Positions 53,569 through 61,879 of a DNA stretch of 64,000 nucleotides are shown here, in pieces. Within the stretch, counting starts at the first letter, position 1. Each line of letters opens with the position of its first letter. Origin of the DNA: Paractinoplanes polyasparticus (GTDB lineage: Bacteria; Actinomycetota; Actinomycetes; Mycobacteriales; Micromonosporaceae); contig NZ_JAHWFK010000015.1 of the NCBI RefSeq assembly GCF_019710575.1, positions 1 through 64,000 of the forward strand, given 5' to 3'. The notes under the pieces are model-generated. The model searched no databases and was not told the origin of the DNA. It worked only from the letters and a program-made list of their open reading frames with translations. A program made the position numbers and the translations under genes.

Positions 53569-55800
53569 ATTCTCGACAACGTTGATCCCTTCATCGGCAC
53601 CGCGGCGACGGATCTGCCTCCCGCCCGCGGTCTGGCCGGCACGTGGTGGTTCCCGAAGCCGCAGGTGGGCAACACCCACCCCGGGGCCACCGCGCCCTTC
53701 GGCATGGTGTCGGCCTGCGCCTACTCGGGCGCCTATCCGACCGGGTACGGGCTCTACACCAAGAACACCGAGGGTGTTCCCGAGACGATGTTCGAGCGGG
53801 TGCAGGCGTCCGGCTTCACCCACTTCCAGCAGTCCGGCACCGGCGCCATCCGTAAGTACTACAACTATGTGCGGGTCACCCCGATGGTGCAGCCGCTCGA
53901 CGAGCTCGGGCAGTCGTGGCCGTTGCACGACGAGGAGGCGTCGCCGGGCTATTACGCGGCCACGCTGGGCACCGGCATTCGCAGTGAGATCACGGTGGGC
54001 GAAAAGGTCGCCGTGCACCGTTACACGTTTCCGGCGCACAGCAGCGCCCGCGTGGTCATCGACCTGTCGTGCGGGGGGCTGGCCACGGAGCTGGGCCGGA
54101 CCGTTCCGCTGCGGGCCCAGATCGAAAGCATGGGGCACGGGCGCGCGCAGGGCACCGTCGTCATGGAAGGGGTGCCGCTCTCGGTGTACGCCGAGGTCGA
54201 CAGCCCGGGGTGGCGGCAGATGCTGTGGTACGACCGGCGCCTGATCGACGGGGGCACCCGGCTCGACTTCGACAGCATCCGGCCCACCAACCTGCGCCCG
54301 TTCGGGCTGCTCTTCATGGGCTCGGCCCGCGCCGGGCAGACGATCGAGGTGCGGCTGGGTTTCTCGCTGCGCGGCAACGATCAGGCGCGGGCGAACCTCG
54401 AGCGGGAGTGCGGCTCGGATCGGCCGGCGTTCACCGCCGTACGCGCGAAGACCCGGGCCACATGGCGGGAGCATCTCGGCAAGGTGCAGGTCGAAGGGGG
54501 CACACCGGCCCGGCGTACGGTGCTGTCGACCGCGCTGTACCACGCGCTCATCAAGCCCTGCTTCGCCGACGACGAGAGCCCGTTCTGGCCCGACTCCGGC
54601 CCGTACGCGTTCGACGTCTGCACCATGTGGGACATCTACAAGACGCAGATCCCGCTGTTGTCCGCGCTCGTGCCCGACCGGGCGGCCGACCTGCTGGAAT
54701 CGCTGATCCGGGTGTGCGAGGAGGAGGGCAATTTCCCGATCGGCTACCGGATGGCCCGGGGCGCCGACCGGTTCTTCCGGCAGGCGAGCGCGCTCGCCCA
54801 CACCGCCCTGGCCGACGCGCACGCCCTGGGCACCTCGCGCATCGACTGGGCCTGGGCTCTCGTGCACATGGTCGACGACCTGCGCCGCATGTACGGCGAG
54901 GACTTCTACGAGCACGGCGTCGTGCACCCGATCACGCATACTCTCGACCTGGCGATCGGCTACCACTGCACGGCCCGGGTGGCCCGCGCGCTCAACGACC
55001 ACCGGCTCGCCGCTGATCTCGAGGAGCGCAGCAAGGGCTGGGTCAACGCCTTCGACCCGGACAGCGGTCTGCTCCGGAACTCCGAGTTCTACGAGGGCGG
55101 CAAGTGGAACTACTCGTTCCGGCTGCTGCACGACATGCGCGCGCGCATCGAGCTGGCCGGCGGCGACGCCCGGTTCATCAAGAAGCTCGACCGGTTCTTC
55201 GGCTTCGGCGCCGAGATGGTCAAGCAGCCGGGCCGGCGGCCGCCCGCGGCCGAGATGGCGGCCGGCTACGCGCTCAAGCGTTTCGAGGGCCTGAACAACG
55301 AGCCGGACATGGAAGCCCCGTGGGCGTACCACTACGCGGGCCGGCCCGACCGCACCGCCGAGATCGTGCACTCCGCGCTGACCTGGCAGTTCGGCACCGG
55401 GCCGGGAGGGCTGCCGGGCAACGACGATTCGGGCGGGCTCAGCTCCTGGTACGTCTGGGCGTCGCTCGGCCTGTTCCCGGTGGCCGGCCAGCACCTGTTC
55501 CTGATCAACACGCCCGCCTTCGCCGGCGCCACCATCCAGGTGCCCGAGGGCGAGTTCCACATCGAGACGAGCGGCCACCGCGAGACCCCGATCGGCGTCG
55601 ACGGCCTCGACCACGAGCCGCCGCCCCTGTACGTGCAGGAAGCGACCCTGAACGGCAAACCCCTGCCCGCGACCCACCTGAGCGCCGCCGATGTGCACCG
55701 CGGCGGCCGGTTGCACCTGCGGCTGGGTCCGGAGCCGTCGAGCTGGGGGAGTGGGAACCGCCCGCCTTCCCTGTCCGATCCGCTGGAGGACACGCGTTGA
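53569..55800 (+). CDS. GH92 family alpha-mannosidase
   Basis: The protein has the complete GH92 pattern: VDPFIGTAA, GNTHPGATAPFGMVS, GYGLYTKNTEG, FTHFQQSGTGAIRKYYNY, TMWDIYKTQIPLLSALVPD, GLPGNDDSGGLSSWYVWASLGLFPVAG and LINTPAFAGATI. GH92 enzymes are Ca2+-dependent exo-alpha-mannosidases. Unlike most, it has no signal peptide, so it acts in the cytoplasm. The conserved DPFIGT segment lies upstream of the first standard start (GTG 53665). The only in-frame possibility after the TAG at 53557 is an ATT at 53569, preceded by TTAGGT as a possible -10. It ends overlapping the glycosyltransferase start (TTGA). Confidence 0.88.
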   Translation: MLDNVDPFIGTAATDLPPARGLAGTWWFPKPQVGNTHPGATAPFGMVSACAYSGAYPTGYGLYTKNTEGVPETMFERVQASGFTHFQQSGTGAIRKYYNYVRVTPMVQPLDELGQSWPLHDEEASPGYYAATLGTGIRSEITVGEKVAVHRYTFPAHSSARVVIDLSCGGLATELGRTVPLRAQIESMGHGRAQGTVVMEGVPLSVYAEVDSPGWRQMLWYDRRLIDGGTRLDFDSIRPTNLRPFGLLFMGSARAGQTIEVRLGFSLRGNDQARANLERECGSDRPAFTAVRAKTRATWREHLGKVQVEGGTPARRTVLSTALYHALIKPCFADDESPFWPDSGPYAFDVCTMWDIYKTQIPLLSALVPDRAADLLESLIRVCEEEGNFPIGYRMARGADRFFRQASALAHTALADAHALGTSRIDWAWALVHMVDDLRRMYGEDFYEHGVVHPITHTLDLAIGYHCTARVARALNDHRLAADLEERSKGWVNAFDPDSGLLRNSEFYEGGKWNYSFRLLHDMRARIELAGGDARFIKKLDRFFGFGAEMVKQPGRRPPAAEMAAGYALKRFEGLNNEPDMEAPWAYHYAGRPDRTAEIVHSALTWQFGTGPGGLPGNDDSGGLSSWYVWASLGLFPVAGQHLFLINTPAFAGATIQVPEGEFHIETSGHRETPIGVDGLDHEPPPLYVQEATLNGKPLPATHLSAADVHRGGRLHLRLGPEPSSWGSGNRPPSLSDPLEDTR

Positions 55801-57047
55801 ACGAACCCGACCGTCGTCTCGTCATCGTGGTCCGCGCGGACCCGGTGATCTGCGGCCATTCCGGCGAGGCCCGCAACCTCGCCGAGGTCGCGCTCACCCG
55901 GGGCTTCACGGACGTCCGCCTGCTCACCTGGCCCATCCCGGTGCTGCAGGCGGCCGGTCTGCCGCTCAAGCCGCTCGACCGGCTGCTGCCCTACAGCGAG
56001 GGCATCACGGTCGAACGCCCGGAGGCGGTGGGCGACTACCGCGTGCCCGACGGCCGCCACATGGCCGGCCTGACCGGGCGCCTGGTCGAGCTGCTGGCCG
56101 AGCCGATACCGACAGTCTGCCTGTCGATGTATCTCGTCCCGCACCAGACCGTGGTGGTGGACGCGGTCACCGCGGCCCGGGCGGCCGGCCTCGACCCGCA
56201 GGTGCACACCATCGCCAAGGCGGTCGGCTCGGATGTCACCAACGTCATCCGCCAGTGCCTGCGGGAGGGCCGCTTCGGCGCGGCGACGGTCCTGTTCACC
56301 ACGTTCCTGGCCAACGACGAGGTGGTGGCGGTCTCGGAGTACACCAAGGACGAGATCATCTCGTCGGCGCTCGAGGTGGATGCCGCGTGCGGCACGACGT
56401 TCGCCGAGCAGTGCCGCGAGCGGGTGACGGTCAGCTACCCGCCGATCGACTCGTCGGCCTACCTGGACCTCGACCCCGAGGCGGTCGACGCCGCCCTGGC
56501 CAAGCGTGGTCTCGAGCGCGACGGCTACATCCTGTTCCTGTCCCGGGTCGCCCGGGCCAAGGGGATCTACGACCTGGTCATCGCGTACGGCCAGATGCGC
56601 AGCCGCGACACCGTGAAGCTGGTGGTGGCCGGCAACGGCCCGGCGCTCGAACACGTCCAGGCGATGTCGAAGGAGGACGACCGCATCATCTTCCTCACGG
56701 ACGTCGACGACGAGGAGAAGCCCCTGCTCATGCGGGGCTGCGCGGCCTACGCCCTGCCCACCAAGCCCGAACCCGACTTCGTCGAGACCTTCGGCATAGC
56801 CCTGGCCGAGAAGATGCTCGCCGGCGGCGGACCGGTCGTCACGACGCTCACGGGCGGCACCGGCGAGGCCGTCGGCGACACCGCGATCATCGTCGAGCCC
56901 GGCGACATCAACGCCCTGGCCGAGGCCCTGGACCACGCCGTGCTCGAGATGCCCGCGTACGAGAAAGAGGAGATGGCCGGCCGCGCCTTGAAGAGGGCCA
57001 TGACCTTCGATCGCGGTGCGGTGTTCGACGATCTCCTGCCCGGCTGA
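55797..57047 (+). CDS. Family 4 glycosyltransferase
   Basis: This 416-residue GT-B enzyme has an N-terminal acceptor half (RLVIVVRADPVICGHSGEARNLAEVALTRGF) and a GT4 donor half: YILFLSRVARAKGIYDLVIAYGQM, KLVVAGNGPALEHVQAM and the EX7E region FVETFGIALAEKMLAGGGPVVTT. TTG 55797 has a GGAGG site and overlaps the mannosidase stop. Pairing with a cytoplasmic mannosidase suggests turnover or assembly of a mannose-containing glycan or glycoside. The last 20 codons recur as a degraded copy at 58301-58372. Confidence 0.9.
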   Translation: MNEPDRRLVIVVRADPVICGHSGEARNLAEVALTRGFTDVRLLTWPIPVLQAAGLPLKPLDRLLPYSEGITVERPEAVGDYRVPDGRHMAGLTGRLVELLAEPIPTVCLSMYLVPHQTVVVDAVTAARAAGLDPQVHTIAKAVGSDVTNVIRQCLREGRFGAATVLFTTFLANDEVVAVSEYTKDEIISSALEVDAACGTTFAEQCRERVTVSYPPIDSSAYLDLDPEAVDAALAKRGLERDGYILFLSRVARAKGIYDLVIAYGQMRSRDTVKLVVAGNGPALEHVQAMSKEDDRIIFLTDVDDEEKPLLMRGCAAYALPTKPEPDFVETFGIALAEKMLAGGGPVVTTLTGGTGEAVGDTAIIVEPGDINALAEALDHAVLEMPAYEKEEMAGRALKRAMTFDRGAVFDDLLPG

Positions 57048-57076
57048 GCAGTCGCGCATCCACTACTGTGCTTCGC

Positions 57077-58288
57077 GTGCATGTGAAACCCGCTGATGAC
57101 GAGGCGCCCCACCGGCGCCTCGTCGTCGATTTCGGAGCCTGGCTGGGTCAACCGCACATTGCGCTGGAAAGCTATTTTCGCCAGGCATTGGTTGTTCTCG
57201 ATGCCAATGTGTTGCTCGACCTCTACCGAATGACCCCTGGCTCGCGCAATCAGGTTCTGGCGGCATTGAACGTGGTGGCCGGGAGGTTGTGGGTTCCGTA
57301 CCAGGCGGCTCTCGAGTTCAGCCGGAACCGTAGGCGTGTCGTAGTCGATCGAGTGTCCTCCTTCAAGCATTCTCGTCAGTTGTTGCGTGCCGCGAGCGTC
57401 GACGCGCTGGAGGCGTTGGAGTCGGCCCTCACTCAGCTGGTCATGTTCCGGGAGCGAAACAACACAACGCGGTCATGGGCCCGGGGAGATCACGGTCTCG
57501 ATCAGAAGAGTCTGGCGGCCCGCCTGGCGGGTGTCATGGATCCTGCGCTTGCCGAGCTGGACGCCTTGGAGGCAGAGCATGATCTGCATCCGCACGACCT
57601 GCAGCGGTCCGAAGCGCTCCTGATGGAAATCGATTCGCTTTTGACCGGACGTATCGGACCGCACTACCAGGCTGACGAGCTGCGAAGACTCGTCGAAGAA
57701 GCCCAGCATTTCCGGTATCCGAACCAGATTCCGCCCGGTTATCTGGATGCGGGTAAAGAGAACCCGCTGCGGGCGGCGGGTGACTATCTGCTCTGGCGGC
57801 AGACTCTCGACCGTGCCGCGCGGCTTCCGGATACCGCGCGGCAGATCCTGCTCATCACGAGTGACATGAAAGCCGACTGGTGGCAACTCGACGGCAAGGG
57901 CCGGCCGCAGGGACCGAGACCCGAACTTGTCCAGGAGATGCGTGACGCGGCTTCGGCCGATCTCCTTCTGATGTCGCTGAAGGACTTCGTGGCGGGCGCC
58001 GGTGTTCACCTCGACGCCAGTGTCTCGAAAGAGACGCTGGACCAGCTGGCGGGGGCGGAGAAGGCGGAAGAGGTCGACATCCCAGAGGTGGACGACGACT
58101 TGGCTGTCCTCACGGCGCGAGAGCGAGAGGTGCTGGCCGGGGTTGCCGAGGGTCTCACGAACAGGGAGATCGGAGAAAAGCTCTTCATCTCCGAGCGGAC
58201 GGTAGGAGTGCACGTGGGCCACATCTTCGACAAATTGCAGGTACGGACGCGGGTGCAGGCCAGTCGTGTCTTCCTGACGAGCGCCTAG
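57077..58288 (+). CDS. PIN_8 (DUF4935) domain protein fused to a LuxR helix-turn-helix
   Basis: This protein of about 403 residues has an N-terminal PIN-like nuclease domain of the PIN_8 group: LVVLDANVLLDLYRM (Asp42), VPYQAALEFSRNRRRVV (Glu80), AAGDYLLWRQ (Asp236) and LLITSDMKADWW (Asp263), so all four acidic residues are present. Residues about 345-400 are a complete LuxR-type helix-turn-helix (LTAREREVLAGVAEGLTNREIGEKLFISERTVGVHVGHIFDKLQVRTRVQA). I know of no characterised protein with this combination. The gene has visibly lower third-position GC than its neighbours, which suggests transfer. GTG 57077 follows a TACTGT -10-like box; GTG 57068 and 57083 are alternatives. Confidence 0.85.
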   Translation: MHVKPADDEAPHRRLVVDFGAWLGQPHIALESYFRQALVVLDANVLLDLYRMTPGSRNQVLAALNVVAGRLWVPYQAALEFSRNRRRVVVDRVSSFKHSRQLLRAASVDALEALESALTQLVMFRERNNTTRSWARGDHGLDQKSLAARLAGVMDPALAELDALEAEHDLHPHDLQRSEALLMEIDSLLTGRIGPHYQADELRRLVEEAQHFRYPNQIPPGYLDAGKENPLRAAGDYLLWRQTLDRAARLPDTARQILLITSDMKADWWQLDGKGRPQGPRPELVQEMRDAASADLLLMSLKDFVAGAGVHLDASVSKETLDQLAGAEKAEEVDIPEVDDDLAVLTAREREVLAGVAEGLTNREIGEKLFISERTVGVHVGHIFDKLQVRTRVQASRVFLTSA

Positions 58289-58300
58289 CGAGCAACGGTG

Positions 58301-58372
58301 GTGCTCGCCGCCCTGAGGAAGGCGATGACCTTCAACAGGGCGGCGGTGTTCGACTCGCTGTTTACGGGCTAG
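58301..58372 (+). pseudogene. Duplicated tail of the glycosyltransferase gene
   Basis: The 23-codon frame VLAALRKAMTFNRAAVFDSLFTG-stop matches the end of the upstream glycosyltransferase (GRALKRAMTFDRGAVFDDLLPG-stop). It lies directly after the PIN_8-LuxR gene. Most of a second glycosyltransferase copy is missing, so the PIN_8-LuxR gene now sits between the intact gene and this relic. The TAG overlaps the stop codon of the convergent gene. Confidence 0.75.
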
Positions 58373-61300
58373 GCGGGTTCGATCCAGATGTTGCGGTAGC
58401 GGACGTTCGCTCCCGGGTCGCCGTGGTCCTGCAGGCGGATCGGGAGGGCGGACGGGCCTTCGGCGGCGCCGTTGCCGGTGGGGCCGTCGATCTCGATGTT
58501 GTTGTGGACGGTCACGCCGTTCCAGACGACCGTGACCCGGGCGTTCTCGGTCTTCGTGGTGCCGTTCCAGCGGGCGGCGCGGAACGTGACGTCGTAGCTC
58601 TGCCACGTCTCCGGCGCGGTGCCGGCGTTGGTCGAGGGCGCCCGCTTCTGATAGATGGCGGCGGAGTCGTCGTTGGCCAGGGTCGCCTTCCCGTACGTGT
58701 CGAGGACCTGGAGCTCATAGCGGTCCTGCAGATAGATGCCGCTGTTGGCCCGCTGCTGCCCGGTCACGTCGGCCGGCAGATTGGGCAGCCAGAACTCGGC
58801 GTGCAGCTTGAAGTCGCCGTACGACTGCTTGGTTCTGATGTCGCCGCCCAGCACCTCGGCCGAGCCGCCGGAGACCGGCCAGGTCACCGCGCTGCCGTCG
58901 CCGTTGCGGAAGGCGTTCAGGTTGCCGCCGTCGAACAGCGTCACGCGGCTGGTGCCGTTGTGGGTCCAGCGCTGCTGGGCGACATCGGTCCACTCGTAGA
59001 TCTGGACCTGCGTGCCGTCGGCGGTAGCACCGCCGGCCACGTCGAGCACCTTGTTGGACGCCGGGTTGAGCAGCGAGCCGTTGGCCTGTGCCCGCCACAC
59101 CTGAGCGGCGCTGTTGTTGCAGGTGTACAGCTGCACCTTCGTGCCGTTGGCGGTGCCGCCGTTGTCGATGTCGAGGCACTTGCCCAGCGCCCGCAGCGTG
59201 TCACCCTCGCGGGTCCAGCTCTGCGCGGTCGAGTTGTTGCAGGTGTACAGCTGCACCTTGGCCTTGTCGGCGATGCTCGCGTTGTCCACATCCAGGCACT
59301 TGCCACCGATGCCCGTCAGCGTGCCTGTCTTGTTGGTGGCGCCTGTGGACGACGATCCGACAGTCAGGCTGTCCAAGTTGACGTGGCCGATGTCGCCGGT
59401 GTCGACGCGGTACGAGACGGTGTTGCCGCCGGCTCGCAGTGTCGCCGTGTCGTTCAGGTTGGCCCAGGTGTCCCAGTTGCCGGTGTCGGCCAGGCTGACC
59501 TGTTTCACCTTGGCGCCGTTGACGTAGAGGCTGATCGTCTTGGCCCCGGCCGACGGGTTGGGGCCGTTGCTGAAGCGCAACGTCGTCGGGTAGGCGCCGG
59601 CCGTGGGCACGTTGACCGTGAAGGTGGTCGCCGCGCCGACCGCGTTGTGCCCGGCCGAGAAGCCGGTGCCGGTGTAGCCGGGGTGGTCGCTGGCCACTGA
59701 CGTGCCGGGGCTGAGCCCCGAGAACTCGGCCTCCACCCGGTCCGACTTCAGCGTGGTGCCGTTGGCCAGGCTGTTCAGCGTGTACCAGGCCTCGGTGCTC
59801 CACAGCGAGTTGTTCGAGGCCGAGGTGAACGGGCGCGGCGAGCGGACATGAACGACCCGGCCCGGCTTGAGGCCGGCCAGCTTCAGTGTCACCTTCAGCT
59901 TGTCGGTCGACAGGGTGGCTGACGATACCGACAGCGTCTCCTCATCGACCTTCGGTCCGCCGTAGGCCGGTGTGGGCACGTACCGCCACTGCTTGGCGCG
60001 GTACCGGCCGGCCAGGTTGGCCGCGGTGGCGTCGGAGACGGGCTGCGTGTACTCGAACTCGAAGCCGTCGGCGATGGCGCGCATGGCCTTGATGTCGAAG
60101 ACGCTCGCCGAGTTCGGCGCGAGCTTCTGCAGGCCGTACGTCAACTTGCCTTCCTGCCCCCAGTTGCCGCCCGCGCCGAGCCCGCCGACGTAGAGCGCGC
60201 CGTCCGGGCCCTGGTTCAGCCGCAGCACACCCATCTCGAGTCCCTGCGTCAGCCGGAACACCGCGCCCTGGTACTGGCCGTTGACCTTCTCCAGGTATGC
60301 GCGCTGGATGCCGCCGTACGTGACGTCGCCGAACAGCATCTGACCCGAGTAGGGGCCGGAGTTCAGCATCAGCGGCGTGCTCGGCGAGTTGGCGATCTCG
60401 TTCTGCGGCAGCCACAGCACGGGCTGGGTGACCGGCTGCTGGTCGAACGGGCCGTCCGGGTTGGTGTAGTGGCCGAAGAAGCGGTCCTGTTTGACCTGCA
60501 GCAGCTTCGACGAGGGCAGCCAGCCGCCCTGGTTGTCGAGCACGAAGATGTCGCCGTCGGGCCCGAAGGTGAGGCCGTTCGGAGTGCGCAGGCCGCCCGC
60601 GATGTACTGCACCGCCCCGGTCGTACGGTTGATCTTCAACGTGGTGCCGCGGTTCGGCGAGCCCTGCGGCTCGGTGGTCGCGCCGCCCAGGTTGATCGAG
60701 ACGGACAGATTCAGATAGAAGAAGCCGTCCTGGTAGAGCAGGCCGAACGCGAACTCGTGGAAGTTGCCGTCGAACGGCCACGTCGCGACCCGGCGGTACT
60801 GGTCGATCGTGCCGTCGCCGTTGGTGTCGTTGAGCTCGGTCAGCTCGTGCTTCTGGGACACGTAGATCTTGCCGTCGACGATCTTCAGGCCCATCGGCTC
60901 CCGCAGCCCGGTGGCGATCTTCTTGTACGTCACCTGGCTCGGCGACGTGTTGCCGGTGACCCCGCTGAGGACGTAGACCTCGCCCGCCACCGTTTCGCTG
61001 CCACCCCAGGTGGCGATCGCGAGCCGCCCGTCGGGGAACCAGTCCATGGCGCTGACCTGCGGGTTGAACCCGGACGGGCGCAGGTTGGTGAGCGTGTAGC
61101 CGGGGTGGACTCCGGTCAGCGGCAGCCCGTCGCCCGGGCTGTCGCCGGCGGTCTCGCACTCCTTGCGGCCGGGCGCGGTCACCCGCACCACGCCGGCGTC
61201 GGTGCTCAGCACGTTCGCCGGCACCACCGTGTACGCGGTGGCGCCGGGCGGCCGCCACTCGAGGGTGAGCTGCTGGCCGCCGTCGCGCTCGAAGTAGTCG

Positions 61301-61728
61301 ATGTTGAGGGCGTGGTAGCCGGTGGTGAGGCTGACCGAGCCCTCCTTGGCGGTTGCGCCGTGGGCGCCGTCGTGGTCAATGACAGTCGCGCTGTCGATCC
61401 GCAGCCGTGAGCCGTCGTCACTGGTCAGCCGGAAGCCGTACGTGCCGGCGGTCGTGATGTTGACGTTGCCGAGCACCTCGGACTGGAAGCGGTCCTCGAG
61501 GCCGAAGTCGGCCGCGGTCGTCCAGTTGATCGTCGAGAGCTTCTTGTCGATGTTGGGGGTCTGGCCGGATTTGAGCGTGCAGAGCGAGTCACGCGAGACC
61601 TGCAAGTCGAACGTCCGCAGGGTGATGCCGGGCTCCTGCGGCGGTGGAGCAGCTGCCGCGGCAGCGGGGAGGGCGGGCAACAGGCCCGCGAGAGTAGTGA
61701 CGGTGAGCAGCGCCAGCTGTTTCTTCAT
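58369..61728 (-). CDS. Large secreted multidomain protein: PA14, sugar-dehydrogenase-like propeller, CBM, ricin lectin, DUF1080
   Basis: This 1119-residue protein has a Sec signal peptide. Domains in order: PA14-like at 40-185 (YGFRLTSDDGSRLRID); six-bladed sorbosone/glucose dehydrogenase-like propeller at 205-560 (GLREPMGLKIVDGKIYVSQ, GGLRTPNGLTFGPDGDIFVLDN); a linker strand domain; a CBM35-like module at 670-795 (ARVxAE-like DRVEAEFSG, FSNGPNPSAGAKTISLYVNG); ricin-type QxW lectin at 805-925 (KCLDVDNASIADKAKVQLYTCNN); and a DUF1080/3-keto-disaccharide hydrolase-like domain at 930-1119 (SGIYLQDRYELQVLDTYGK, ARVTVVWNGVTVHNNIEI). It probably binds and processes extracellular polysaccharide or oxidised sugars. 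An AT-rich promoter lies upstream. Confidence 0.9.
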   Translation of the reverse strand: MKKQLALLTVTTLAGLLPALPAAAAAAPPPQEPGITLRTFDLQVSRDSLCTLKSGQTPNIDKKLSTINWTTAADFGLEDRFQSEVLGNVNITTAGTYGFRLTSDDGSRLRIDSATVIDHDGAHGATAKEGSVSLTTGYHALNIDYFERDGGQQLTLEWRPPGATAYTVVPANVLSTDAGVVRVTAPGRKECETAGDSPGDGLPLTGVHPGYTLTNLRPSGFNPQVSAMDWFPDGRLAIATWGGSETVAGEVYVLSGVTGNTSPSQVTYKKIATGLREPMGLKIVDGKIYVSQKHELTELNDTNGDGTIDQYRRVATWPFDGNFHEFAFGLLYQDGFFYLNLSVSINLGGATTEPQGSPNRGTTLKINRTTGAVQYIAGGLRTPNGLTFGPDGDIFVLDNQGGWLPSSKLLQVKQDRFFGHYTNPDGPFDQQPVTQPVLWLPQNEIANSPSTPLMLNSGPYSGQMLFGDVTYGGIQRAYLEKVNGQYQGAVFRLTQGLEMGVLRLNQGPDGALYVGGLGAGGNWGQEGKLTYGLQKLAPNSASVFDIKAMRAIADGFEFEYTQPVSDATAANLAGRYRAKQWRYVPTPAYGGPKVDEETLSVSSATLSTDKLKVTLKLAGLKPGRVVHVRSPRPFTSASNNSLWSTEAWYTLNSLANGTTLKSDRVEAEFSGLSPGTSVASDHPGYTGTGFSAGHNAVGAATTFTVNVPTAGAYPTTLRFSNGPNPSAGAKTISLYVNGAKVKQVSLADTGNWDTWANLNDTATLRAGGNTVSYRVDTGDIGHVNLDSLTVGSSSTGATNKTGTLTGIGGKCLDVDNASIADKAKVQLYTCNNSTAQSWTREGDTLRALGKCLDIDNGGTANGTKVQLYTCNNSAAQVWRAQANGSLLNPASNKVLDVAGGATADGTQVQIYEWTDVAQQRWTHNGTSRVTLFDGGNLNAFRNGDGSAVTWPVSGGSAEVLGGDIRTKQSYGDFKLHAEFWLPNLPADVTGQQRANSGIYLQDRYELQVLDTYGKATLANDDSAAIYQKRAPSTNAGTAPETWQSYDVTFRAARWNGTTKTENARVTVVWNGVTVHNNIEIDGPTGNGAAEGPSALPIRLQDHGDPGANVRYRNIWIEPA

Positions 61729-61879
61729 CGGACCGTCCAGGCTTCGACAGGGATCGATGCCAGCACGCTAGGCCGACTTCTGCATCTAGGTCCATAACTT
61801 TGGCGCAATTATCGAAAAGTCTTGTTATTTGTTTTGAAACTTGCCTGTTACTTCCGCGTCAGCGTGCCCCAACGGCCGG
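61729..61879 (-). promoter_or_regulatory. AT-rich promoter region of the multidomain protein gene
   Basis: The stretch 61790-61850 is far richer in A and T than anything around it (for example TTATCGAAAAGTCTTG and GTTATTTGTTTTGAAAC). On the minus strand GATAAT (61815-61810) is a near-consensus -10. TTTCAAAACAAA farther upstream could be part of an operator or UP element. The transcript would have a leader of about 75 bases. Confidence 0.5.

Noticed and set aside
53569..57047. Secreted glycan degradation locus
   Set aside because: The GH92 protein and the glycosyltransferase lack signal peptides, so they act in the cytoplasm; only the following multidomain protein is secreted.
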